Shown here piece by piece: positions 32,189 to 43,300 of a stretch of DNA of 58,919 bases (positions are counted from its first letter, which is position 1; each line of letters opens with the position of its first letter). Both the position numbers and the translations under genes were made by a program. Origin of the DNA: a virus. The DNA lies in the IMG/VR virus record IMGVR_UViG_3300021964_007473, positions 1 to 58,919 of that record; one strand, written 5' to 3'. Below the pieces are notes generated by a model, which saw nothing but the letters and a program-made list of their open reading frames with translations, made no database searches and had not been told where the DNA came from.

Positions 32189-34045
32189 ATGCCGGGTACT
32201 GTGTACAAGGGTGATTTGGCGGAGGTTTCCTTCGCAACAGAAACGGGTTTTACACTCATAGATGGAACGGATGCGGATTTTAGCGCATCGGCAAGTGCCA
32301 CGACCTTCACCTTCACGTCCGGTGCTGCGCCGTTTTTTAGCGGAGTCAACCTGCTCTTCCCAAAGGACATTCTTGTTGGCTCTCAGTTTGTGCTGACCGG
32401 AGCAGGTACCGGAGACAACGCAAGCGAGGGCCGTGTGTTCACCATCACCGGGAACGATGGTAATACGTTGACGTTTTCACCTGCTCTTTTGGCCGGTACC
32501 GGTACCTCGCATTCATTGCACGTTCTGCCGTACAAGACGCCGCCTGTGGATGCTCTAAACAATGAGTATGCAGGTGATTCCCCTACGACTCCTTCCGAGA
32601 GTGTCCTCACCGACCAATTCCTCGGTATCGCTACTGCACTCACGCTGCCTGAAACCAAGGTGGACCTCAAGCGGTACCACGTTGTCGGTCTTGGCCGAGA
32701 CACCGCCGTGCAGGTTCCGGGTAAGTTCATCACCGAAGGTGGTTCTTTTGAGGTGGCAATGCACACCGCTCGTTGGCTCAAGTACTGTCTTGGCAATGAA
32801 ATTACGGTGCCTGCTGACATTGTGAGTGGTACGCAAAAAACCACCTTGAGTGCAAACACAAAGGCAGGTGCGTGTTTCATCAGCGTTACAAGTGCAGCGG
32901 ATTTTATAGCAGGAAAATACGTGGGCATTCAGCCCGCATCCGGTACGGTGCCTGTTGTTCTTGACCATGAGCCGACGGACACGTGGACAAACGCGGTCAC
33001 CGACCGTGATTTTGACCAAGCCACGCCGTACGAAGTGCGGCGTATTGTCGCGGTGAGTGGAACCAAAATCTTCCTCGATGAGCCGTTGATTTACGACCAT
33101 GCCAATTCAGACAATGTGTTCTTGTACGACTACCAAGACGGAGAAGCACCAACCATCAATGCTACGACGTGCGCGATTACGAATCCTGTAACGCATCTGC
33201 TTTTCGCTCGTTCCCACACCCCTTCGTTTAGCCTTGAGGTGTCCCATCGCCGTCTTGACAAGGATGCTGACGGTGTGATTGACGGTAGCGCGACCGACGC
33301 CAAAACGCTGACCCGGGTGTTCCGTGGCTGCAAGGTGACGGACTTCACCCTCTCCACCGACAACGATGCTGCCCTGCGCCTTGCGGTCAATTTCAATTCG
33401 GCCCTGTGCTATACGGATGCGGGTCGCTTGGAAGACCCCGGTACGACTTCGGACCGGTACGACCCACACCGCCTGTTTGACGACACGGCCAACACCCATG
33501 ATGAACGCCTCAAATCGGGCATCGGTTTGGGTACGCAGAAGCCCTTCATGTTCTATGACGGTAGCATCAACATTGCCGGTGTACAAGCAGGGAAGGTGCT
33601 GAACTTCACCCTGAGCGGGCAGACCGGTATGCAGGCTTTCCACACCATCAACGGCTCGACGCAGAACTCAGATACGGCTGAAGGTGCCGTGCCCTTCGGT
33701 GGTAGCCGCAACACCGCCCTGATGGTTGAAGGGAAGACCTCCTACGAGTTGTCGCTTGAAGTCATGGTGGACGACCCGTTGTTCTTCAACAAGATGCGCT
33801 CGGCCACCGAGTTCAGCGTTCACAAAACCGGTGCCACAAACGGGCAAATCGTGATTGAGTTTGAGAAGCCGCTCGGTAACACGGATGCTGCGAATAGCGA
33901 GCGCATGGTCATTCTCATTGACGAGTACTACATCGTTGAGGCACCCCTCCAAATCCCCGAAGACAAGGGCGTTGTCAAGAGCCAACTCAAGGTCATGCCC
34001 AAGTCCATGCGCGTTCTGTCGCGTGACACCCTGCTGAAGTACTGA
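32189..34045 (+). CDS. Major tail tube protein with large beta insertions
   Basis: This 618-residue protein has a strong ribosome site (TGAGGTGA). The C-terminal 290 residues carry the tail tube pattern: FSLEVSHRRLDKDADG, FRGCKVTDFTLSTDND, LRLAVNFNSA, and later strands ending PLGNTDAANSERMVILID. The N-terminal half contains two extra beta modules (about residues 24-110 and 208-315; the second with SVTSAADFIAGKYVGIQ and YEVRRIVAVSGTKIFL). Tube proteins are often 150-250 residues, so this tube is probably decorated on its surface. It stacks as hexamers around the tape measure to form the tail. Confidence 0.7.
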   Translation: MPGTVYKGDLAEVSFATETGFTLIDGTDADFSASASATTFTFTSGAAPFFSGVNLLFPKDILVGSQFVLTGAGTGDNASEGRVFTITGNDGNTLTFSPALLAGTGTSHSLHVLPYKTPPVDALNNEYAGDSPTTPSESVLTDQFLGIATALTLPETKVDLKRYHVVGLGRDTAVQVPGKFITEGGSFEVAMHTARWLKYCLGNEITVPADIVSGTQKTTLSANTKAGACFISVTSAADFIAGKYVGIQPASGTVPVVLDHEPTDTWTNAVTDRDFDQATPYEVRRIVAVSGTKIFLDEPLIYDHANSDNVFLYDYQDGEAPTINATTCAITNPVTHLLFARSHTPSFSLEVSHRRLDKDADGVIDGSATDAKTLTRVFRGCKVTDFTLSTDNDAALRLAVNFNSALCYTDAGRLEDPGTTSDRYDPHRLFDDTANTHDERLKSGIGLGTQKPFMFYDGSINIAGVQAGKVLNFTLSGQTGMQAFHTINGSTQNSDTAEGAVPFGGSRNTALMVEGKTSYELSLEVMVDDPLFFNKMRSATEFSVHKTGATNGQIVIEFEKPLGNTDAANSERMVILIDEYYIVEAPLQIPEDKGVVKSQLKVMPKSMRVLSRDTLLKY

Positions 34046-34054
34046 GGTGAGAGA

Positions 34055-34570
34055 ATGATTATATCCACCGCTATGTGCCGACGGCTTGGGCTTGAGCAGT
34101 ACGCTCTTTGGGTGTGTGAGCAGAATGGCGTCGAGCATGCAGCGGAATGCCCTGTCTCAAGCCACTCGGCCATCATTGCTTGGGTACGAGAGCGTCTTGC
34201 CGTACCGGAAGAGCCGGTGGTCGAAGAGGTTGAAGTGGTGGAACAACCTGCTGAAGAGGTCGTGACCGAAGAGGTCACTCCATTCCCCTCCACATTGGCG
34301 TACGACGCCATGACCGTTGCTGAACTGCGTGAGTTGTGCAAGGAGCGCGGCTTGCCGGTGTACGGTACCAAGGCCGAGATTGTGCTGCGCCTGCGTCAGC
34401 ACGACAACGGCATCGAAGTCGAAGAAGATGAGACGGAAGGCCCCGCTGAAGAAGCGGCCCCTGAAGTCGAGTCGGATGCCCCCGCCGAAGAAGAGGCGGC
34501 TGCACCCATTGGAGATGAATTGAATGACACAAGTAGTGACGGACAAGAGCCTGTTGTTGAAGACGAATGA
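34055..34570 (+). CDS. Acidic SAP-domain protein before the tail chaperones
   Basis: This 171-residue protein has residues 84-118 (YDAMTVAELRELCKERGLPV, then YGTKAEIVLRLRQHD) forming a clear SAP domain, a helix-turn-helix fold that binds AT-rich DNA or proteins. It is flanked by very acidic Glu/Pro/Val linkers. The N-terminal 45 residues include Cys and His (CRRLGLEQYALWVCEQNG). The 3' end overlaps the next gene by 47 bases in another frame. Its location between tail tube and chaperone genes suggests an assembly factor. DNA binding is known for the family, not shown here. Confidence 0.7.
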   Translation: MIISTAMCRRLGLEQYALWVCEQNGVEHAAECPVSSHSAIIAWVRERLAVPEEPVVEEVEVVEQPAEEVVTEEVTPFPSTLAYDAMTVAELRELCKERGLPVYGTKAEIVLRLRQHDNGIEVEEDETEGPAEEAAPEVESDAPAEEEAAAPIGDELNDTSSDGQEPVVEDE

Positions 34571-34892
34571 TGAAACGATGCACGTCGTACCCGTGAATCC
34601 CGATGACCCTTCGCAGGTCATCGAGGTTTGGGTGCGCGACATTTCGTTCCTCGACATTCAGGACGCCGCGCAAAAAATGGTCTTCGTTCAAAACGGTGAA
34701 ATCTCCCTCTCGCTCAAGGCGTATTGGGAGCATGCCTTCTCCAATTGGATTGTGCGCACCAACCCCGCCCTGACGGGTGCTGAACTCCTGTCCCTGAAGG
34801 GACCTATCGGTGAAGCCGTGTCGCGTGTGCTTCCGCAGCCAAACGAGATTGCGGAGGCCATGCAAGGGGGGTTTATGACGCCGAGCGAGTGA
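34524..34892 (+). CDS. Tail assembly chaperone, G-like
   Basis: This 122-residue protein lies between tail tube and tape measure, where nearly all long-tailed viruses encode the tail assembly chaperone. It is a compact alpha-beta protein (VIEVWVRDISFLDIQDAA; LKAYWEHAFSNWIVR). Its stop lies four bases into the next frame. A run of six G (34866-34871) lies just before the end and is a candidate slippage site for a G/GT-type fusion. The call rests mainly on synteny and gene arrangement. Confidence 0.6.
   Translation: MTQVVTDKSLLLKTNDETMHVVPVNPDDPSQVIEVWVRDISFLDIQDAAQKMVFVQNGEISLSLKAYWEHAFSNWIVRTNPALTGAELLSLKGPIGEAVSRVLPQPNEIAEAMQGGFMTPSE
34866..34871 (+). promoter_or_regulatory. Candidate -1 ribosomal frameshift site (six G)
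   Basis: The zero frame reads CAA GGG GGG TTT ATG and reaches TGA 18 bases later. A -1 shift on the G run enters the frame of 34889-35164 with no stop in between, giving a fused product of about 210 residues. This matches the lambda G/GT arrangement used for tail chaperones. No downstream hairpin was worked out. Confidence 0.45.
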
Positions 34893-35164
34893 GGGTCGAA
34901 CGCTTCCTCAAGAAGACAACGTACGATAGCGGAGAGGATTTAGCGACACAGATTGAACTGTGGGCCTACATCATCTCGCAGCACTACGGTATGTCCCTTG
35001 CAGAAGTGTACGCCCTCAGTCCTCGGCTCTTCAAGCAGTCCCTCGTTTGGGCAATGGTGGCGACCGAAGAGAAGACAAAGGAGAGCGAACGTAGGAGACA
35101 ACAGGCGAAGGGCGGCGACCGCGAAACCGTAAGCCTCGATTACTCGTTCTTGGATTGGGAGTGA
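34889..35164 (+). CDS. Tail assembly chaperone, T-like second frame
   Basis: This is a frame of 91 codons beginning with GTG overlapping the upstream stop (GTGA). It is in the -1 frame relative to 34524-34892. The product is helical (LATQIELWAYIISQHYGMSL; LSPRLFKQSLVWAMVATEE) with a basic, Gln/Arg-rich end. In G/GT systems this part is made only as a C-terminal extension after frameshift and binds the tape measure. Independent start at GTG cannot be excluded. The tape measure gene begins five bases after its stop. Confidence 0.55.
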   Translation: MRVERFLKKTTYDSGEDLATQIELWAYIISQHYGMSLAEVYALSPRLFKQSLVWAMVATEEKTKESERRRQQAKGGDRETVSLDYSFLDWE

Positions 35165-35168
35165 AGAT

Positions 35169-36227
35169 ATGTCGCTGCTCTCAACCATGGCGTCCTTGTC
35201 GAACCTCGTACAAGGTATCGCTCCTGCGTTTGAGGATATCGGCAAGACTGCAATTAGAGCGTTTGAATCCATCAAGACGTTCGTGAACGACAACGTGGTG
35301 ACCCCCATCTTGGAGAAGTGGGAGAACCTCAAACTTTGGTGGGACGAGTTCAAGGAAAACGTGATGGCTCGTTGGCAGGAAATTAAGGATGGTGTGATGG
35401 AAAAAGTCAATGGCATCTTCGCCCTGTTCACCGGATTTGAATTACCTACCATTTTCACCAAGGAGTATTGGACAGGACTCTTTGACGGATTCTCAATTGA
35501 TTGGGCGGGCATTTTCGCCCTTGTGATACCTGAGCCGCTGCAACTCGTCTTCGACTTCATTACGGGCAGCGGTGCGTTTGCATCGTTCTCCATCAAGGAC
35601 CGGATTGACCTTGCTATCGGTGCGCTACCTGAGCCACTTAGCACCATCGTCAACCTACTGAGTGGTGTTGCGAACTTTGGCATTACGAAGGTCGGAGACT
35701 TCTTCGACTTCGCTATGAACGTCGGTGGTACTGTCATTGGATGGCTCATGGACTTCATCGCTGACCCAACCGGTACGCTTGCGGCCACGGGTGAATCAAT
35801 CACGAACTTCTTCAGCAACCTTGCTACTCAATTTGGTGACTTGATGAAAGCACCGCTCAACCTCATCATTGAGGGGTGGAATGCAGTTGTTGGTAGTTTG
35901 AACTTCTCAAAGACATTCGACCTCGGCCCATTCGGTGAACAAACGGTGGGCATGGACCTCAGCAGTTGGACGATTCCTGCACTCGCTAAGGGTGGTATTG
36001 TCAACTCTCCTACGCTCGCGCTCATCGGTGAGGCAGGCCCCGAAGCGGTTGTACCGCTTACGGGTGACAACGCTCCGGGTGGCAATCAAACCTACAACAT
36101 CACAGTCAACGCGGGAGGCATCACCGACCGTACCGACAAGCGGCAATTGGCCCGTGAGATTGGCAACATGATTCAGCAGGAGTTGGCCCGCAACCTTGGC
36201 GGCACCACCATGAGGGGGCGGTACTGA
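35169..36227 (+). CDS. Tape measure protein (short)
   Basis: This 352-residue protein has an N terminus of amphipathic helices with Trp-rich heptads (KWENLKLWWDEFKENVMARW). The middle has several hydrophobic stretches (VIPEPLQLVFDFI; VGGTVIGWLMDFIA) that may insert in the host membrane. The C terminus has the hallmark GGIVNSPTLALIGEAGPEAV and VPLT of tape measure proteins, followed by a helix. It sets tail length. By the common rule of about 0.15 nm per residue, the tail would be near 50 nm, which is short. It is preceded by the chaperone pair and overlaps the next gene by TGATG. Confidence 0.85.
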   Translation: MSLLSTMASLSNLVQGIAPAFEDIGKTAIRAFESIKTFVNDNVVTPILEKWENLKLWWDEFKENVMARWQEIKDGVMEKVNGIFALFTGFELPTIFTKEYWTGLFDGFSIDWAGIFALVIPEPLQLVFDFITGSGAFASFSIKDRIDLAIGALPEPLSTIVNLLSGVANFGITKVGDFFDFAMNVGGTVIGWLMDFIADPTGTLAATGESITNFFSNLATQFGDLMKAPLNLIIEGWNAVVGSLNFSKTFDLGPFGEQTVGMDLSSWTIPALAKGGIVNSPTLALIGEAGPEAVVPLTGDNAPGGNQTYNITVNAGGITDRTDKRQLAREIGNMIQQELARNLGGTTMRGRY

Positions 36228-37375
36228 TGGCGAACGGTACACCGATTCGTCTGATTCAGCGCAACGGCGGCATCATTGAGTTGAACGTCACGACGGTCAC
36301 AATGGACGTGGACCGCAAGTTCAACCCCAAGCCACTTGTGTACTCGGGTTCTCACCGTGTTGCTACCGACTCCAACCTGACCCGCGCCGTCATTCAATTG
36401 GAAGGCTTCATAGCCGATGATGATGCGGTGTTCGTGTCGTCAAGCACGCAAGCGAGTGCTTCAATTGATTTTTCGTACAGGATTGATGGGGTGCGAAAAA
36501 TTGGGGATGAAATTACTGATGATGAAAAGGAGGATATGGTACGGAATCTTGCTACATATTGGAGGCCCGGTACCATTTCCAACATCAGAACACCAAAACT
36601 TGCTCTCGATGATACGAATGTGATTTACTTTGTGGAAGATTCAGCATCAGATGGTTACACCGGCTCAGTTCATTGGGTAAGTCTGTACGATGAGTCAACC
36701 TCAACCGCCAAATCAGCAGCATCTATTGCTCAAGGTATTGCAAATCGAATTGCTGCTATGGGTGCGCCTTACACCACTTCAACAGGCACTTCACCCTACA
36801 CAGGTCAAGCAAACGCCGTAGTGAGCATCACTCGTACTGAAAACGGTAATGACACCAAATACCCGAAGTTCAAAAAAACCAATAGTGGTGCATTTGAGCC
36901 ACTCATTATTACAAAGTACGTTGGCTACCAAGAAGGAGCGGGTACCACAGGGATGAGTGCAGGCGACAAAGTGCAACAACTGTGGGGTGTGCTGAACAAC
37001 TCGCAGGACGGCGGACGGGGGCTTGAGAAAGGAAGCCTACGTCAACGAGATGATGTGACCGGGCGTAGGAATACACGCGGTGGTGGAGATTACATCATTG
37101 GTATTCAGATTCCATTTGAGTCAATGGTCAACGCAGTATCGGGTGAGAAGTATTCTGCCGTCAATCACTTCATGACGACAGGCACATACCATTTGCAAAA
37201 TCCTGAGACAAAAGACGTGGAGAACGCCACCCTCGCAGGTGTTGAGTTCAGCGATGCAAAGAACTCCTACACAGGGATTAAGGGTGGTGTGGACAAGGCT
37301 ACGTTTGTGCGATTGGGCGGCGAACCGTTGTACCAATTCACCATCATCTTCCTACCGGCTGACGTAATCCTGTGA
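36227..37375 (+). CDS. Distal tail / baseplate-hub candidate
   Basis: This 382-residue protein follows the tape measure. It opens with strands RLIQRNGGIIELNVTTVTMD and ends with FVRLGGEPLYQFTIIFLPAD, suggesting a split beta-barrel like tube-derived distal tail proteins, with a large insert between. Bases 36470-36960 within the insert are more AT-rich than both ends, hinting at a domain acquired separately. No exact family match was seen. The next gene's ribosome site TGAGGTGA overlaps its stop. Confidence 0.5.
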   Translation: MANGTPIRLIQRNGGIIELNVTTVTMDVDRKFNPKPLVYSGSHRVATDSNLTRAVIQLEGFIADDDAVFVSSSTQASASIDFSYRIDGVRKIGDEITDDEKEDMVRNLATYWRPGTISNIRTPKLALDDTNVIYFVEDSASDGYTGSVHWVSLYDESTSTAKSAASIAQGIANRIAAMGAPYTTSTGTSPYTGQANAVVSITRTENGNDTKYPKFKKTNSGAFEPLIITKYVGYQEGAGTTGMSAGDKVQQLWGVLNNSQDGGRGLEKGSLRQRDDVTGRRNTRGGGDYIIGIQIPFESMVNAVSGEKYSAVNHFMTTGTYHLQNPETKDVENATLAGVEFSDAKNSYTGIKGGVDKATFVRLGGEPLYQFTIIFLPADVIL

Positions 37376-37384
37376 GGTGAAACC

Positions 37385-40300
37385 ATGGTTGCGGTCGGTC
37401 GAACGAGTCACGCCCTCTTCTTTGACGGCGTAAGCGATTCGGTCATTCTGCCGCAAGGCAACTACATCGGTACGGGTCAGCCCACGCCGGACGGGAAGGT
37501 GGTCACCAACCTGCTTCAGAAGGAGCGGCGTAGCGGTGGTGAAAGCCCGCTGATTCCCAAAGCCAACGGCGACTTCGTTATCGAGGCATGGGTCGTGCCT
37601 GACTGCGGTGGTGTGATTGCTCACCGTGAGGGACAGTTCACGCTTTCGCTTGGTACCGTGGACACTCCCGGCCCCGCGACCTTCGACCTGCTGCTTGAGG
37701 GCAGCGCAGGGTTGTTTCAGGCATATCTAACTTCCGCAATTGATGCTACCGACCGATGGGATGGTATCGTCTATCCTCACCACGCAGGCAGCGTACACGA
37801 TTCGTACAACCGCTTTGACACCGGTACCTACGGTGAAGCGACCAACCTCAACGCTGCGCACAGGCCCCTGTACCATGTCGTTGCGGGATTCTCCTACGGT
37901 CAGGCGTTCCTGTACGTGAACGGCGACCTCATCGCATCACAGAAACTCGATGCAGACATGCGTATTGCACGCTCCACCGAACACGTGTACGTGGGCGGCA
38001 AGGGTGGTGAGTTCCGTGGTGCGGTCGAAGCCCTGCACTTCCTCGGCCACTACGACAGGTCAACCGTTGAGTCACACATGCCGACCCAATCGGACGTGTC
38101 CACCGGTCTGTACCGCTTTGAAGAGCCGATTGACGTAGTGGAAGGGACGTATTCGTTCAACGCCGTGAGCGCAGACGCTACGAGCATCACGGTGTCTGCG
38201 AGCGATGCTCAGGCACTCATTGCACGGTTCACCGGTAAGCCGTACGATTCTGCCTCCCCTACCGTTGATTTCACGGCCAAACCGTACAGTATGGGGTCGT
38301 ACAAGGTCGTGGACTACTACACCGGCTCAGGCACCCCCTCAACGCTCTCGATTGCACACGTGCCCTACAACCTGCTCATCAACCCCGGTGCCATCACGCG
38401 GGCCACGCAGAAGCCCAATCAGAAGCCACCGGAGCGTGTGCGTGTCAAGAGCATCAACGGTAGCACGGGTGTCATCGAGTTGACGAGCATTCACGTTGAC
38501 TTTGTGAACGGTACGGGCGGGCTGCGCGGGTTGCTGCACGACCGGACGGCTGACGTGGACAACTACTTCGTCGTGGTCGGTGCCGACCTGCTGATTGACA
38601 ACGGTACGGGTAAGCCGTACCAACCACCGCACTACGGTACGCAAGTCTTCGACCGCACCGGTCAGATGGTGATTGACGAGACGGACAACGAGCAGCACGG
38701 TATGGTGTACTCATCGCGTATGGCAACCACCACCGACGACCCGAACAACCCGTTCGCGGTCGTGTGGCCGAGTGATGTTGACCCCCTGTTCCAAATCGGA
38801 CATAGCGGGCGGCACACCTTCTCGCACGTTGTTGGTCATGAGTTCATGCGCCGCTATCCGGTGCCGTCAGATTTGGTTGTGGACCAAACGGTGACCGGTG
38901 CAGCAGACATTGTGACGATGCGCTACGACAACGTGTCCCGTTCGCTGCGCAATTCGTTTGCCATGAACGCCCTGACCGACGTGTTCAGCGAAGATGCCAC
39001 GGCAACGGTGACTGAAATCGTGTCAAGCACCACGGCGTCTTCGGTCGTACACAACGGTTTGCCGTCTGCTGCCCGTGAAGTCATCGGCATTGGTGGTGCT
39101 GACTTCGACTTCCGACCCTTCTTGCTCAAAGGGCCTGCGCCGTTGTCCGGCTCAGATGTGAATGATACAACGCGGTTGTATCACCTTGTTTCTGAAACCA
39201 CGTCCCGTGTTGCTATCCTCAACGTCCCTGCCTTGCAGACCTCGCACGACATGGCCCCCTTCGTGGAGATTCACTACAATGCGATTGACCTGACAGGTGC
39301 AAGCATGGGTATCAGCGGACCAATGCTGATGGTCGAGAAGACGGTTCCTGCGGCTTCCCTCGACCTTGGTGGCGGGACGTACGTGTACGACCTCATTGCG
39401 GCTGCTCTTGATGCTACGATGTATGCTCCGGGTGGTATGCTGATTCTCGACCCTGATGTGAAGAGCAGCAACGAATACATGTTTGAGTCACACAGTCTGA
39501 TTGGAGACAACACAGGTGGTGCTGACTACGACCCTGAGTTGGACTTTACTCGTACCCCTGCTGAGTACACACCCGTGTCAAGCGTTGATGCTGAACCATG
39601 TACGCCACCTGCTCCCGTACGTGCCTCTCACGTTTCCTCGGACCACGAATCGGTGTACAACCGCCTCACGTTCACCAAGGCAGGTATCGTGACCGAAGAC
39701 GACCTGACCGAGATTGGTACCTACAAGCGGGTCACCCCCACCGAGGAAAAGACCGGTGCGGGTGTCTTTGACGTGGGCATCCCTGACGGCATCAGTCCGG
39801 TGCATGAGACGTTTGACGTGATTGACAACTATTTTGCCCCAACGGGCAAGTTGTACCTCTTCGTGCAGCCGACAGACCGACGGCGCAGCAACCAACTGCT
39901 TTCTGCACTTGAGGACGATTCGTCCATCACGATGATGCTGATGATGGCGCGGGCACGTCTGCGAAGCATCAGCGAGGAAAATGACCCTGAAACAAACTCA
40001 ACGACCATCACCGTCAGCGGTGCAGGTGTCGTTGAGTCCGTGCTGAACCGCAACGTCAGCGCGGTTGGTGAAGGCTCACCTGACTCCTACATCGTCAAGG
40101 AGATTGAGCCAAATGCACCTGTGGTCACGGTGACGCTTGGAGGACCGGGACAAGGTGCGGTGAACACGAAGCCGACGTTTGACCCAAGCCCGTTGATGCG
40201 TCTTCCCGGCTCAACGCGCCGCTCTTGCGCCGTTCGTACAACCCACGTGTACGCCAAAGACGACACCACGACCACGGAGAACATTCTCAGCGTAGCACCG

Positions 40301-43300
40301 TTGAACAACGGCTCGCCTGACATTGCATCGTGGGGCACCATTGCATTCCCGAAGGTAGGGCGTGTGTACCTCGACAACGGTGCGAGTGCGGAATACGCAA
40401 GCAAGGGTGGCTCCGGCTTTGTCTTCACCAACGTCAGCGCGAGCGGTACGGGACGGTTCCTTGGTGCCGATGGTGAAGAGTACTCCAACTTCTTCCTGTG
40501 GTGCAATGCGGTTGGTCTGATGAAGACGACCTCATCACCTGCCGACGTGCAGACTTCGCTGACTTTGTACAACGACCCGAACTTCGCAGACGATGCGATG
40601 GCTCAGGACGGCAGCACCGTGAACGACAGACTGTTTCAGTCCATGGACACGGTGACGCACGACTACCAACTCGGTACGCAGTTTGCAAGCACGCGGGCCA
40701 TGGTCGAGATTCCTGTCTTCCCGCAACAGTTCTTCGACCATCCTGAGCAGGGCATCTTCCCCGGTCCTGACAACTCGATGAAGTTGCACCTCGATGCAAC
40801 GTACACCGCTCACTCATGGAACCCAACACCCGTAGGTCGCCGTGCCAATGATATTGGACAGTCAGACAAGCAGGCATCCTCGGCGTACGGCTTCAACAGG
40901 GAAGGATTTGTCGCAGCGGCTCACATTGAGCGCATCGTCAAGAACACCACTACATCGCCGGGATTCTATGAGATTTACGTTGACAACCCGCAGATTTTCC
41001 CCAATGCGGACGAAGCATCTTTGCCACGAAGTGTTGGGAACATGAAGAGCGTCGGCTACTACCGCCGATGCTTCCTTGCGAACGGCATGAGTGCGTTGTA
41101 CGTCAATGACCCTACGACGGACGGATTCATCGAAGTGCCTGTCCCTTCGGCCAAGAACCACGGCACCTTCATTGAGGGATTCTTTACCAACGCCATCCCC
41201 GGTGCTGCGCTTTTCGTGGCTCAAGGATTCCGTAGTGAAACCCTTGTTCCGACCGATTCGGATGCAAGCACTCCATCGTCTGACTTTGAAGGTCGTTCAC
41301 CGTACTACTACGACGCGGCCAACGTGCAAACGCAAGGTGGAAACCTCGACTACGGTATGCGTCAGTACGTCAGCGCGGTCGAGTTCAAGGCCGGACCGCT
41401 TGCTAACCCGCACGCCCCACGTACCGTGTCTAAGCGTGCTGCATCCACGATTCTTTCAGTTCCATCTGTGAGCGGTAGCACCTACACGATTACGCTTGAA
41501 GACGGGTCACTCTTCCCTGACGTACCGTTCACGCGAGATGCGAGCAACAACATTCAGTTTGAAACGGGTGACCCGTTGTATATTGCTGAAGTAATTCAGG
41601 CTGATGGCTCGACCCAAGACGTGTACTACCTTGGACGATTCAACGACACCTTCACTCAGAACACAATTGCCATTGTCGCTACTTCGACCCCTACATTGGT
41701 CGGTGCTACGCTGCGCTTGAAGCACATTGCACACGCGCTGCACACGCTGAGTAACCCTGCAAGTGCAACGAGTGAGGAAAAGAAGGTCGTCACCTTCTTG
41801 CCTTCTGCAACCGCAGACCAATGGACCTTCTCATCCTCGTACGGCGGTGGTACCACAACCACGCTCAACATCACTTGTACTACGGCTGACTTGATGGCCC
41901 ATGCAAACGTGGTTGGTTTGAACATTCGACCTGATGACCACGTGTACGTGGACACCGGCTCAGCCATCAATTACCTCGGGCAAGTGTCCAAGGTTGAATC
42001 AGCGGAAGTGTCGGGTGGTTCTGACCGTATCATCTTGGCAGCAAACAACCTCGCAGCCATCACTTCAGGTGACAAGATTCGTGTTGCTGCTGAGTCGGTG
42101 ATGACCGTTGACGATGAGGCTATCCTGAACCGTGCTTGGGTACACCCGTACGCGACCGGCGGTCTGCGTCATGGTGACACCGTGTGGGCCAACATGAGCA
42201 TCAACAACCCGCATGCTACCGAAGGCCTATTTGCCAAGAGTCGTGGTGTGTTCAATGACGGCCTCGTTTGGAAGGGCTTCAATGGTGGCTCGGGTACACT
42301 CGCTAACCGACCCCGTGATAGCATCCCACTTGAGAACTTCCTGATTGGAGACTCTTGCCTTGAGACGGCCATCAACTACGCGCAACACGTCAACAAGACG
42401 GTGCAGATGAACTACGAGTCAATGGGTCTTGACGCTGAGCAGGCTCCTGTTGTCGCATATGTTGACCCTTACCTTGCAACTGACGGGCATGCCCGCGTTC
42501 TCCTGTACGACGTGGGCCATGACCGCGAGTTCATCGCCTTCCACGACCTGCATATGCAAGTTCAGTCAAGTGCAGCAACGCCGACCATCGGCTACACTCG
42601 ACAACTCGCCTACAAGGACGGCACCATCAACCTCGACAAGTTCCTGATGGGTCGCAACGGTGCAGCACCACACTACCTGACAACTCAGATTGACGTAGCC
42701 AACGGCTACCCGAGCGAGAACCCATTCTTGCGGGCCACGCAACAGTCGAAGTTTATTGAAGGTGCATATGCGCATAACGTCATTGGTGGGGTAAATCAGA
42801 ACCCGTACAACGCAAGCACCGAGCAATCGTGGACGGTGTTGAACGACCCTGATGTTGATACGTACAACGTCCTGTTCGCATCCAAGGGACACGGGCACTT
42901 TGTCCACACAGGTCTGTACCATGAAAAGGGAAGCAGCGACCTCACCGTTGGTGACAGTACACTACCCCGTACTCAGCCTGCGGTCGCATCTCCGTATTGG
43001 AGCAACGCAATTCACCAACTCTCGCGCATCAACGCTGACTCGCATCCGTTGATTACGGCACTTCGCGCACACCGAGCAGAACAGAACCCAAACACGCACA
43101 CGCTGAAGGACCCGAGTACGCTCTTTGACACACCTGATGGTACGCGCACCATCTCGGCCTTCTTGAGTCTGAAGGGGAAGCGTAGCATTGCTCTCGACCT
43201 TAGCGGTCACGACGAAGAGCGGCTTCAGCATCTTCCGCATTGGACGCAAATGGACTTCGTGCGCCGCATGACCGTGGACTTCGGTGAAATCGGTGTGAAA

